NCBI GenBank assembly: GCA_025356475.1
Contig: JANXSX010000043.1
Coordinates: 1 to 64,000, forward strand
DNA from: Isosphaeraceae bacterium
Lineage (GTDB): Bacteria; Planctomycetota; Planctomycetia; Isosphaerales; Isosphaeraceae
Direction: 5' to 3'
DNA length: 64,000 bases
Each line of letters begins with the position of its first letter. The stretch's first letter is position 1. A model generated the notes under the pieces. That model ran no database searches, had not been told where the DNA came from, and saw only the letters and a program-made list of their open reading frames with translations. This document shows, one piece after another, positions 34,651 to 42,927 of the stretch. Both the position numbers and the translations under genes were made by a program.

Positions 34651-35781
34651 ATGGCTAGCTCCAACAGTAGGCCCAAAATGATTCATGAGCTCGACCAACC
34701 CGAGGCCAGAGCTTCCTCGTTACCCATTGTGTTCGCCAAGAAGGTCAAGGCCGACGACGGCATCGGCACGATGCGTTTTGAGGCGAGTTTCTTCGCAGCG
34801 CAAAAGACGCTTCAGTCAACGATCCTCGGGGCGGTCGGCAAGCTGCGTGCTCGGGTGTTAGAGGTCTCCAGCCAGGACGAGACCGAGACGTCGGAGGTCC
34901 TTGGGATCGGGCTCGGGGAGAAGGAGACGGACGGGCAATACACCGGGCAGAAGGCGATCAAGGTCTTCGTGACCCGCAAACTCTCGATGTCAAAACTCGC
35001 CAGTGATCGATCGATTCCCGCCATGCATGATGGGCTTCCCACCGATGTGGTGCCTGTCGGGCGAATCCGTCCGTATGGCTACCAGTCCATGGAAGCCAGA
35101 CCGGTGCGATGTGGGGGGTCGATCGGCAACGACTTTGTCGGGGCCGGGACAATCGGTTGCCTGGTCTTGCTGGAGAATGGCAAGCTTGCCGTACTGTCGA
35201 ACAACCACGTCCTCGCTGGTGTGAATCGCGGAAAACTGGGCGGTACGGTGATCTATCAGCCGGGTCAGGTTGATGGCGGGTCGTGGCCGACCGGGAACAT
35301 TGCGATGCTCGAAGATTACGTAAGGGTGAAGTTCGACCAGCCGAATGTGGTTGACTGCGCCGTGGCTTGGACGAGCTTCACGAAGGTCAGCCCTGCCCAC
35401 CATCAATTCCAACTCAACCCGAACCCGGTCGAGCCTGCAGTCCAGATGAGTGTTCGTAAGGAAGGCAGGACCACCGGTCATACCCTCGGTGATATCGTCG
35501 CGGTCAATGTCACCGTGAATGTTCCCTATGACACCGATGGCGACGGCATTGAAGATCACCAGGCACAGTTTGAGAAGCAGTTCGTCGTCAAGGGGCGTGA
35601 TACTCCCTTCTTCAGTGATCATGGAGACTCAGGCTCATTGATTGTCACCGCAGGCACGTATCAGCCCGTGGGACTTCTCTTCTCGGGAGGAGGGGGAATG
35701 ACGTTTGCCAACCCGATCGGTGAAGTGATGAAAGCGTTAAGAATCAAAGCGTTTCTGACGCCGGCGACATCGGTCGCCTGA
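34651..35781 (+). CDS. Trypsin-like serine protease domain protein without signal peptide
   Basis: 376 residues from ATG 34651 (GGGGAG eight bases upstream). No signal peptide or membrane segment, so it should be cytoplasmic or exported by another route. The chymotrypsin triad is complete: His186 in SNNHVLAG, Asp235 in NVVDCAVAW, and Ser327 in GDSGSL. An insertion between the Asp and the Ser contains DTDGDGIED, a calcium-binding-type loop. Residues 1-150 precede the protease fold and include GIGLGEKETDGQYTGQKAIKVFV-like sequence shared with NAL1-type and related bacterial proteases. Substrate unknown. Confidence 0.85.
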   Translation: MASSNSRPKMIHELDQPEARASSLPIVFAKKVKADDGIGTMRFEASFFAAQKTLQSTILGAVGKLRARVLEVSSQDETETSEVLGIGLGEKETDGQYTGQKAIKVFVTRKLSMSKLASDRSIPAMHDGLPTDVVPVGRIRPYGYQSMEARPVRCGGSIGNDFVGAGTIGCLVLLENGKLAVLSNNHVLAGVNRGKLGGTVIYQPGQVDGGSWPTGNIAMLEDYVRVKFDQPNVVDCAVAWTSFTKVSPAHHQFQLNPNPVEPAVQMSVRKEGRTTGHTLGDIVAVNVTVNVPYDTDGDGIEDHQAQFEKQFVVKGRDTPFFSDHGDSGSLIVTAGTYQPVGLLFSGGGGMTFANPIGEVMKALRIKAFLTPATSVA

Positions 35782-36320
35782 GAACTCGAAATCCGACCCG
35801 CAAGTTAGGGCGGCGGTTTGTGATCTTCAACCTGTCGCCCTAACTTCCGAGATGCACGTTTATGGGTCGGGGTTGACAAGTGTGAAGACAGATCGAAGTT
35901 CTGGCTGTATCGAGCGTCCGCAGTCGAATGGTGTGCGGGAGGGACCAAAACGCCAGGCGTTAAACGGTTAAGTTGTTGGAGAAGAATCCGCACGCGTCGG
36001 GGCTATAGTAGAACACCTCTTCGAACTATTCATTGCATACATCAGCGGCTGGGATGTCGCTTTGCCACCTTGCATGAAAGCGATTTGAGTGAATACATCA
36101 ACTTAATCGCACCAAACAGGCAAGCTCGGACAACTGTAGAATTCGGATTCCCCTTTCCTCTTTGAGTTCTTCACTTACACTACCCGAATCTGTCAGAGGC
36201 AAACTTTTGTCGAAGAGGGCAGTCGTGTAGAATCAATTTGGATCTGAGTTTGACCCTAAGCTGGCAGTGAGACTCGTGGCCAATCAGGAAACCGAGTTCT
36301 TTCACGGTTCGAGGTGGTTG
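35782..36320. other. Gene-free spacer with an 11-bp hairpin
   Basis: 539 bases between the protease and the ArsR-type regulator gene. No protein-like frame is present. AAGTTAGGGCG (35802-35812) pairs with CGCCCTAACTT (35836-35846) around a 23-base loop, shortly after the protease stop; there is no T-run, so terminator activity is uncertain. The rest is unassigned. Confidence 0.5.
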
Positions 36321-37058
36321 ATGGTCACGACAATCCGAACGTCTTCAAAAACGACAGGAGGGAAAGATCGCAAGTCTCGGCAGGAAGGTGGAGGTGCTTT
36401 GAACTCCGCTATACCAAACGACGCAAAGTGGTTTCTACAAACGCGTCGCGCGTCGATCCTTCTGAAGCAAATCAGTGATCCCACCCGCCTTCAAATCCTC
36501 CTAGTTCTCGCGCAACGTGAAGAACACGTAGGCGCTCTTTGTATGCGCGCGGGTTGGAGCCGACCTGCCGTCAGCCCTCACCTCGCCCTGCTCCGTCTGG
36601 CTGGCATCATCGCTCCTCAACGAAGAGGCACTCATAACTATTACAGCCTGACGGAAGTAGGTCATACCCTTAGCAGGGCGATTCGACGCCTGTTGAAGGA
36701 ATCCACGGCAAACAAAACAGCAAATCCTAAACACACGCTCTCGGAAACGAATTCTGCGGGAAGTGCAATGCGCTCAATTCACCAACAGATCGTCGCCGCA
36801 CAAGGCGTGGAAAACGTTCAAACGACGCTTTCCGATAGCCCGGTTCAGGAGTTCTCGAATGATATGAGCCATCGGCGCGCCGAATTGATTGCTAAGAAGA
36901 ACCGGGGACATCTGAACGCTGCGGAATCAACCGAGTTGGCCAACCTCCAGGGGATCTCGCTGGCCGCGATGCAACGAGAGTTTCCCGATCCGACAGTGTT
37001 TGATGATCGACTCAAAGCGATTCGCAAGAGGCTCAAAGTGAAAGGAATCGAGAACTGA
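36321..37058 (+). CDS. ArsR-type winged-helix regulator with C-terminal extension
   Basis: 245 residues from ATG 36321 (GAGGTGG just upstream); a GTG at 36267 is also in frame. Residues about 45-125 form a winged helix of the ArsR kind: SDPTRLQILLVL, HVGALCMRAGWSRPAVSPHLALLRLAGIIAPQRRGTHNYYSLT is the recognition region (quoted in two parts: RAGWSRPAVSPHLALLR and GTHNYYSL). The extension of about 110 residues is charged and helical, without a metal motif I recognise. Its stop overlaps the ATG of the HNH nuclease gene by one base, so it probably controls or partners that gene. Lower G+C than the neighbours suggests acquisition. Confidence 0.78.
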   Translation: MVTTIRTSSKTTGGKDRKSRQEGGGALNSAIPNDAKWFLQTRRASILLKQISDPTRLQILLVLAQREEHVGALCMRAGWSRPAVSPHLALLRLAGIIAPQRRGTHNYYSLTEVGHTLSRAIRRLLKESTANKTANPKHTLSETNSAGSAMRSIHQQIVAAQGVENVQTTLSDSPVQEFSNDMSHRRAELIAKKNRGHLNAAESTELANLQGISLAAMQREFPDPTVFDDRLKAIRKRLKVKGIEN

Positions 37059-37682
37059 TGCAGTCGTTCTCACCTTTTTCCTATCCCAATTCTGTACATA
37101 AACGCAAATATTCACCTACAGGGTACAGCAATTATCAACGATTCAAACCATGGTTGCGCGACGAATTTACCTTTCGTTGCGTGTACTGCCTCGAAAGAGA
37201 GCGTTGGTATCCAAGTCACGCCGCCGCATTTTCTGTTGACCATGTGATTCCCCAGGTTATTGATCCTGAGAGGATTTGTGAGTACGAGAATATGGTTTAT
37301 GCTTGCCTTCGGTGCAACTCCACGAAGCGGGATACAATACTATCAGACCCGACCCAGGTCTGCTTCGGCGATTGTTTGTCCGTAAAACCCGATGGGACGA
37401 TCATTGGACTGAATGCGAATAGTAAAAGACCTAATCGATAATCTACATCTCAACGAATCGCCAATCATCGACACGCGAAGACAAAGATTACTTATAGTAA
37501 AGCTCAAGCATAACTATCCAGACGATGCCGAGATCCACGAGTTATTCCTCGACGTGTTCGGCTACCCCGACGACTTGCCTAACCTGGCAAAATTGCGGCT
37601 GAAGGGTCAGCAAATTCATGCAAAGCAAGCGATCTCACACCACGAGTTGCGACGAAAGAAGATACTCGGAGAGGTTTACTGA
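37058..37682 (+). pseudogene. HNH endonuclease, split by a frameshift
   Basis: Frame 1 (37058-37441) encodes 127 residues with an HNH core: FRCVYC and CLRC zinc cysteine pairs, FSVDHVIPQ with the catalytic Asp-His, and NMVYACLRCNSTK. It ends abruptly after DGTIIGLNANSKR. A second frame (37413-37682, 89 residues) resumes with DLIDNLHLNES and RRQRLLIVKL, which is how HNH proteins of this kind normally continue. The junction is at an AAAA run (37424-37427); removing one base fuses both frames into about 207 residues. It may be a genuine mutation, a sequencing error or a +1 programmed shift. HNH enzymes nick or cut DNA; this one follows an ArsR-type regulator. Confidence 0.7.
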
Positions 37683-38056
37683 GGAGCCGACCCATCCGGC
37701 GGAAGCATTAAGCTAGAATCCAGAGGGCTCGGACCACTTGTTGTCCAGGTTGCGAACGAGGTGGGGAGAAGATGGCTACTCAACTTTTCGTTGCGTGCAT
37801 GAATGTTTAGTGCTCGCTTTGCTGGGTTGCTTAGTAGACAATAAAATCGTCGCATCCCTTCATTACGCTCAATTGGCAATGTCGGACAATTGTGGATATT
37901 TAGAATGGCTTCTTCAATCCTGACCCCTTTGTTTCTTGCTTTCATCCATGGATGAGACATCTGGCGGTAGGCAAAGGATTATTTGGCTACTCCCTCTGCA
38001 GACCGGTAAAATCCGATAAATGTTTCTTATCAAACTCGGCTACTTGGTGGTGTGCC
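37683..38056. other. Spacer without a recognisable gene
   Basis: 374 bases between the split HNH gene and the ankyrin gene. A minus-strand frame of 94 codons crosses it but its composition is not protein-like. No repeats or strong hairpins were noticed. Confidence 0.45.
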
Positions 38057-38896
38057 ATGGACAACAAATTTCTTCCTGCCCAAGCCGCGATCATTTCGGA
38101 CAACGCAGAGGAACTGGAAAGACTCATTCGGGCAGATCCATCGCTGGCTACAGAACGGTCAAAGTCGACCTGCGATCACCCGACGCTACTTTGCTGCCTT
38201 GTCCTGGAGATGCCTTCGCGAAGATCCCTAGGTTCTCTGATCCGACTCTTTTCCCAGTTTGGAGCTGAGTTAAACGGGCCTCTGGTTGCCGCCGCAAGTA
38301 TCAATAACCTCCTGGGCGTGGAGACGCTTCTCGACCTCGGAGCACTGATCGCGGGCGAGGGAGTCTGGTCGCCCCTGGAAGAGGCCCTCTACTGGGGCCA
38401 CCCCTCAATCGTTGAATTGTTGATGGAGCGAGGTGCCCCCATCGACAATCTGCGCAAGTGTGCCGCACTTGGTGATCTCCAAGGCATCATGCGGTGTTTC
38501 GATGACGATGGCCGATTGAATCTACAAGCTGGCGAGCTGGCCTGGCCGTTTGGCGAAACTATTCCGGAAGCCCTCCTCCATGATCGTCGCCACATTATTA
38601 ACAACGCATTCGTTTTTGCGGCGGCCTGGGGACAGCAGGAGACTGCCGGCGAGTTGCTAACACATGGTGCGGAGGTTAATGCCATCTCCGCAGGGTTCGA
38701 CTTCGCAGGGACCGCTCTTCACTACGCGGCATTGAACAATCGCCGAGAAATGGTCGATTGGCTACTCGAGCGAGGGGCCGATCCCGCGATCCGCGACACC
38801 AAGGTCCAGAACACACCCGACGGCTGGGCAGCCTACGCACATCACTCGCAGCTTGCTGATTATCTTAAGAGCGTCCGCGAGCGCCGCGTTGAATGA
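38057..38896 (+). CDS. Ankyrin-repeat protein
   Basis: 279 residues from ATG 38057; the upstream part of the frame is not protein-like. Ankyrin units are visible at about 9-40 (AAIISDNAEELERLIRADPSL), 110-135 (WSPLEEALYWGHPSIVELLM, ERGAPID), 185-215 (FAAAWGQQETAGELLTHGAEVN) and 225-255 (TALHYAALNNRREMVDWLLE, RGADPAI). No signal peptide. Ankyrin proteins mediate protein-protein contacts; nothing shows its partner. It sits in the accessory-looking stretch next to the HNH gene. Confidence 0.88.
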   Translation: MDNKFLPAQAAIISDNAEELERLIRADPSLATERSKSTCDHPTLLCCLVLEMPSRRSLGSLIRLFSQFGAELNGPLVAAASINNLLGVETLLDLGALIAGEGVWSPLEEALYWGHPSIVELLMERGAPIDNLRKCAALGDLQGIMRCFDDDGRLNLQAGELAWPFGETIPEALLHDRRHIINNAFVFAAAWGQQETAGELLTHGAEVNAISAGFDFAGTALHYAALNNRREMVDWLLERGADPAIRDTKVQNTPDGWAAYAHHSQLADYLKSVRERRVE

Positions 38897-39251
38897 TCTG
38901 AGGCAGGCAAATGATTTGCCGCAAATTTGTCCCGACAACCGTCAAATGTCTCCTCAGTTGCGAATTCAACAGCGAATCAAGCCATTTTTAGGTTTTTACC
39001 GCATGCCGGGAGGACGAAGGCCTTGAATGTGATTTGCTTTCGGACAGCCATATCGCTGGAGTGTAATTATGTAAACAATTGACTTCGTTCCGCAAAATCT
39101 CGCAGGTTCCCAGCATGCTCCTTTTGGCGAAAAACCTGAGAAATGAAGTGCTTTCGCTCGAAAAACCCACGGATGATAACAAGTGACGCCATAACTCATT
39201 GCCTTCATTGGACTTTGAACCGGACAGTCCTGATTCAACAACCTAAACAAT
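38897..39251. other. Spacer without a recognisable gene
   Basis: 355 bases between the ankyrin gene and a pseudogene. Short frames on both strands are not convincing. Nothing further identified. Confidence 0.45.
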
Positions 39252-39608
39252 GCGCATCACGTGGGGTGTTGCGTCATCGTCGCGTATCAGCCGAAGGCAG
39301 GCCTGGACCTTCGGCTCTCGGATGTCGTCGCGAAACATCTTCTCATTCTGTCGACCGAGCGACTCGTCACCCAGAGGTCGCCATAAGTGATGCAAGGCAC
39401 CGTTATTGAAGTATTTCAATGGCTCTCGGCGGCGTCGATTGAGAAGGCTCACTCCAACCCTGCGGTTCAAGCACTTTGGGCTGAATTCGGCACCGTTTGT
39501 AACTACGTACCGCTCGCGACTTTGACCGAATCCCAGCGGATGTTCCCCGAGTTTGAATCGGTCTCTCTCTGTGACCTTAACAATGATTCAGACCGCCCAG
39601 GCAAATGA
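39252..39608 (+). pseudogene. Small dimeric alpha/beta-barrel-like protein gene with an in-frame stop
   Basis: One plus-strand frame runs from 39252 to 39608 with a single TAA at 39384-39386. Both halves look coding: the first has VIVAYQPKAGLDLRLSDVV and LILSTERLVTQRSP, the second GTVIEVFQWLSAASIEKA and NPAVQALWAEFGTV, ending MFPEFESV. Together they resemble antibiotic-biosynthesis-monooxygenase/YciI-type small proteins (about 110 residues), where a Tyr codon (TAC/TAT) probably became TAA. The start is also unclear: the ATG at 39250 is out of frame; GTG 39261 is in frame. The end overlaps the stop of the convergent glycosyltransferase gene. Family assignment is from memory and moderately sure. 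Confidence 0.5.
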
Positions 39609-41339
39609 AGCCTGATCCGTGTTCGGGATCGCCTCAAGGACCCGCTCTAAGGCCAATACGCACAGAACAACTGAAGCCGAACGCGCGACCTTTTCCCGAG
39701 CCAATCGGGACAACTCAAGGTATGTGAGCGGCGAGTCTTCCACCATCCGGGCACTCTCGACAAACTTCTCCTTGAGTCCCGACCAGACGATTCGACCGAT
39801 ACTGGTCTCAAACTTCCGCTCGGGATCGTGCGACCAGTGAGTCGGCTCGGGGTGTGACTCAACAATGAAGGCGTTCTGAGCGTCGAGAAGTTCTCCTAAA
39901 TCGCTATGATCGGGCCCAACGACAAGCCGACCGCCAGCCAAAGCTCGCCTGAGGAACAACGGTTCCGACTCGGCGAGGGTTGCAGTCACGACATAGGTTG
40001 AGGCCTGCAAGAGGTGACGCTGGAGCGAATCACTAAGAGGTTCGCAGATCACCGCGACCCGACACTTGGGCTGGAGACCGAGGCTGGCGGCGTAGCTGGT
40101 GATCTGGCTGGTCAGCTCGTATCCCCGAGATTCGGGGGTTGTGAACAGGAGGACTAGCGTCACGTCGGGCCGGTCGTTGAATGCGAGAAAGAACGACGAG
40201 AGTAGGTCCTTGACATTTGACCTGGGATCGCTGGGATCCACGACTGCTGTATAGACCAACCCCCCCAATGTTAGGTCAGCCCGAGGGATCTCGGGGACAA
40301 CGGGCGGGGGGCTCGGTCGTCTGAGGATTCGTTTGAAGTTGTCCTTAATGGCCCCGACTTTAGAGAGCGCATGGTCACTTAGGTAGGGTCGAACTGTGAG
40401 GTCATAGCCTAACTTGCCGTAATGGCGGGCTAGACCGAGAATCGAGGCTTCTCGCCTGCTCATTTTGGTCAGGGTGGGCGTCCGACCAATCAAGCGAAGC
40501 GCATTCTTTCGGATCTTCATGTTTCGGATCCGTGCATCGTCCCCGTAGTAAGGTGAGATGGCATGGAAAGCGTGCCGGAACTGGTTCCAGGCCTTCCTTT
40601 TCAGGTTCGGGCGAGCGACGACACCGGGCTCGGGTTTGACCCAGGTCGAGCGTCGTTTCACTTCATCGTTTGGCTCAGGAGTTGCTCCAAGGATAACGTG
40701 CCGACACGCGATCGTCCACTTGTGAGTCTTGTCCCATTCGGGGAGGGTGAAGTCCTCAACTCGGGCGGGAGTCGGCACATGGGACACTGGACAACCAAGC
40801 CCGGTTTCCTGGAATTTCCGTGTTTGACCCGCACTCGGCGCGATCAAGCAGGCAGCTCGCTTGGTGAGCTGAGCCCAATTCTGACGGACGTCAAACACGA
40901 ACGAGCGGCAAGGAACGTCGGGGGAATCCCAGATCGGGACCAGGATCGTTGGGACGGCGGGCGTGAGATATGTTGACTGGGGGAGCCCAAACGCAAGATG
41001 AACCGGGGTCAGACCTTGTGACCTGGCCAACGAGGATGCGTAGATCAATCGACTCTCCGGACGATCGACTTCCTGCCATGTCCCGAGCTGTTCAAGGGCA
41101 GGTGCCAGCGCTTCGAGCCGGTCTCTGGACCGTTGATCCGTCACGCCGCTAATCAGGAATGCCCAGCGTGCTGACTCCATCGGTCGCTCTCCTCGCCGAT
41201 CTCGCAGGGAGCGGACCATCCATGGCCCGGCCCAGCGGGTCGATTCGTCGCGAAGCTTAACCACCAGCCGATTTCCGTCAACCGCAACATCGAGTACGAT
41301 TCTTACCCTATAGTCAAATTGATTCCTGAGAGCAATCAT
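39588..41339 (-). CDS. Glycosyltransferase family 1-like protein
   Basis: 583 residues from the ATG at 41339. The C-terminal half reads like a GT-B donor-binding domain: LGGLVYTAVVDPSDPRSNV, VTLVLLFTTP, LLQASTYVVTATLAESEPLFLR-type sequence where the Glu-x7-Glu motif normally lies, followed by GGRLVVGPDHSD. The N-terminal half has GLPQSTYL and VPIWDSPDVP, typical of planctomycete sugar transferases. No signal peptide. Donor and acceptor are unknown. Its proposed ATG shares the CATG with the ATG of the divergent lyase gene; a more internal start is possible because no ribosome-binding site is visible. Confidence 0.78.
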   Translation of the reverse strand: MIALRNQFDYRVRIVLDVAVDGNRLVVKLRDESTRWAGPWMVRSLRDRRGERPMESARWAFLISGVTDQRSRDRLEALAPALEQLGTWQEVDRPESRLIYASSLARSQGLTPVHLAFGLPQSTYLTPAVPTILVPIWDSPDVPCRSFVFDVRQNWAQLTKRAACLIAPSAGQTRKFQETGLGCPVSHVPTPARVEDFTLPEWDKTHKWTIACRHVILGATPEPNDEVKRRSTWVKPEPGVVARPNLKRKAWNQFRHAFHAISPYYGDDARIRNMKIRKNALRLIGRTPTLTKMSRREASILGLARHYGKLGYDLTVRPYLSDHALSKVGAIKDNFKRILRRPSPPPVVPEIPRADLTLGGLVYTAVVDPSDPRSNVKDLLSSFFLAFNDRPDVTLVLLFTTPESRGYELTSQITSYAASLGLQPKCRVAVICEPLSDSLQRHLLQASTYVVTATLAESEPLFLRRALAGGRLVVGPDHSDLGELLDAQNAFIVESHPEPTHWSHDPERKFETSIGRIVWSGLKEKFVESARMVEDSPLTYLELSRLAREKVARSASVVLCVLALERVLEAIPNTDQASFAWAV

Positions 41340-42219
41340 GTCTACACCCGGCACCAAGCTTCGCGCATCCTGGGCGAACGGTCCCGTCATGATCCCTGGG
41401 GCTTTCAACGCCCTGACCGCCAAACTTGCCGAAAAGCTTGGCTTTTCCGCTGTCTATCTTTCGGGAGGAGCCCTCTCTGCGGGGTGGGCCGGCCTGCCCG
41501 ATATTGGGCTGCTCAGCGTCAGCGAGTTCGCCGAACAAGCGGCCATGATCGCCCGCGCTACCCAGCTTCCACTCCTCTGCGACGCCGACACCGGATTCGG
41601 CGAAGTCGTCAACGTCGAGCGGACCGTTCAGCTCTATGAGCAAGCGGGGGCTGCCGGCCTTCACCTGGAGGATCAGGTCCTCCCTAAGCGATGTGGTCAC
41701 CTGACTGGCAAGGGCCTGATCTCGCCCAAAGCGATGGCCGAAAAGGTCCGCGCAGCGGTGGACTCGCGACGGGATCCAGGCTTCGTTATCATTGCCCGGA
41801 CTGATGCTCGGTCGGTCGAAGGGTTCGACGCTGCCGTCCTCAGAGCCCACCTTTACCTGGAGGCGGGGGCCGACATGATCTTCGGCGAGGCAATGGAATC
41901 GGCGGACGAGTTCGCCCAGTTCGCGCGCGAAGTCCCAGCCCCCCTGCTCGCCAATATGACGGAGTTCGGTCGCGGGCCCCTTCTCGACTTTCAAGAACTT
42001 GCGGATATGGGATATAAGGCGGTGCTCTACCCCCTGACTCCATTTCGAGCCGCCATGAAGGCTGCGGAAGAAACCTTGATCACCCTCAAAGAGTTGGGGT
42101 CACAGAGGTCGAAGTTGGATCAAATGCAAACTCGAGCTGATCTGTATGAGTTGCTCGGATATGCGAACTGGGAAGCGCGGGATAAAGCCTATTTCGTCCC
42201 GGCACCGGATACGGAATAA
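41338..42219 (+). CDS. prpB: Isocitrate lyase/PEP mutase family protein, methylisocitrate lyase-like
   Basis: 293 residues forming a TIM barrel. Catalytic features: SGGALSAGWAGLPD, DADTGFG with metal-binding Asp residues, LEDQ, and KRCGHL, the family signature with the catalytic Cys. IIARTDAR and LEAGADMIF follow. This pattern matches 2-methylisocitrate lyase (succinate plus pyruvate from methylisocitrate in propionate breakdown); oxaloacetate-hydrolase-type relatives are alternatives. No prpC or prpD lies nearby, so the pathway role is not confirmed. GAGAG precedes the ATG. Confidence 0.88.
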   Translation: MSTPGTKLRASWANGPVMIPGAFNALTAKLAEKLGFSAVYLSGGALSAGWAGLPDIGLLSVSEFAEQAAMIARATQLPLLCDADTGFGEVVNVERTVQLYEQAGAAGLHLEDQVLPKRCGHLTGKGLISPKAMAEKVRAAVDSRRDPGFVIIARTDARSVEGFDAAVLRAHLYLEAGADMIFGEAMESADEFAQFAREVPAPLLANMTEFGRGPLLDFQELADMGYKAVLYPLTPFRAAMKAAEETLITLKELGSQRSKLDQMQTRADLYELLGYANWEARDKAYFVPAPDTE

Positions 42220-42927
42220 GCGGATTCTCGGAAAGCGTTCAAACGTTGGGGTAGGCAACTTCCCATAATCCGGTACGGACCCAAGGTCACGCCGCAAATC
42301 GAGCGGATTGACCCCTCCCCACATTTTGGTAGACTCTGTGAATCGTTAAGCCCACTGGGTTTATCGATATCCGACCGGATGTATCACCGGTCGGCTCGAA
42401 GTCGAACAACTTGAGACTATTCGGTCGTGCCAGCGGGATTGCAATCTCACTTTTCCTACGGGTGCAAGTGGGCGAGCCAATCCGCTTCTCACCGCTCGAG
42501 CTGCCAGATCCTACTCGCGAAGTACTGCACCTGTGTCAAGCTGTTCCTGGCTGATTTGTCGAGTCTTCGCACTCCACACGATGGTACATACCATCGTGTT
42601 CGGTCGCGTTGCGCTCGTCGCTTCTCAGCTAAGTCGGCAGCCCAGCGCGGTCGAGCGGGGGTTTCACCTGCCAATTCCACGCGAGGCCCGAGATCGTCGC
42701 CTGACGATTTTGACGCTCATCGTTCGGAGCGATTTGGCACCCGGTCGGTTCGACCAGGTGCTGGACGCCAACCGTCCTTGGGGACTTGTTGGTGGTTTGA
42801 ACAGCAGGCTAACCTGAGATGCAGTGCGAGTCGGTGACAGAAGCCTAACGGATCACCTCTGTTAGCACGCGAGGTTCGAGGCGGTAATCCCCTCGCACGA
42901 CCGCATTTGAAAGGAATTGGTGCCCCA
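42220..42927. promoter_or_regulatory. 708-bp spacer with two palindromes upstream of RNase Y
   Basis: No convincing protein frame. CCGACCGG (42371-42378) pairs with CCGGTCGG (42387-42394). Further on, ACACGATGGTA (42576-42586) is the exact inverse of TACCATCGTGT (42589-42599) with only two bases between, a 24-base palindrome. The latter could be an operator for a dimeric regulator; the former may mark the end of the lyase transcript. Confidence 0.5.

Noticed and set aside
37676-37960. Minus-strand frame of 94 codons between the HNH and ankyrin genes
   Set aside because: No start context or protein-like pattern, and no neighbour relationship.
39243-39470. Minus-strand frame of 75 codons opposite the pseudogene
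   Set aside because: The plus-strand frame over the same DNA has a clearer protein-like pattern that continues past the internal stop; the minus frame is its shadow.
42427-42837. Plus-strand frame of 136 codons before RNase Y, and an overlapping 94-codon frame
   Set aside because: Both are rich in Arg, Ser and Cys with no domain-like pattern, and they conflict with each other; non-coding is more likely.
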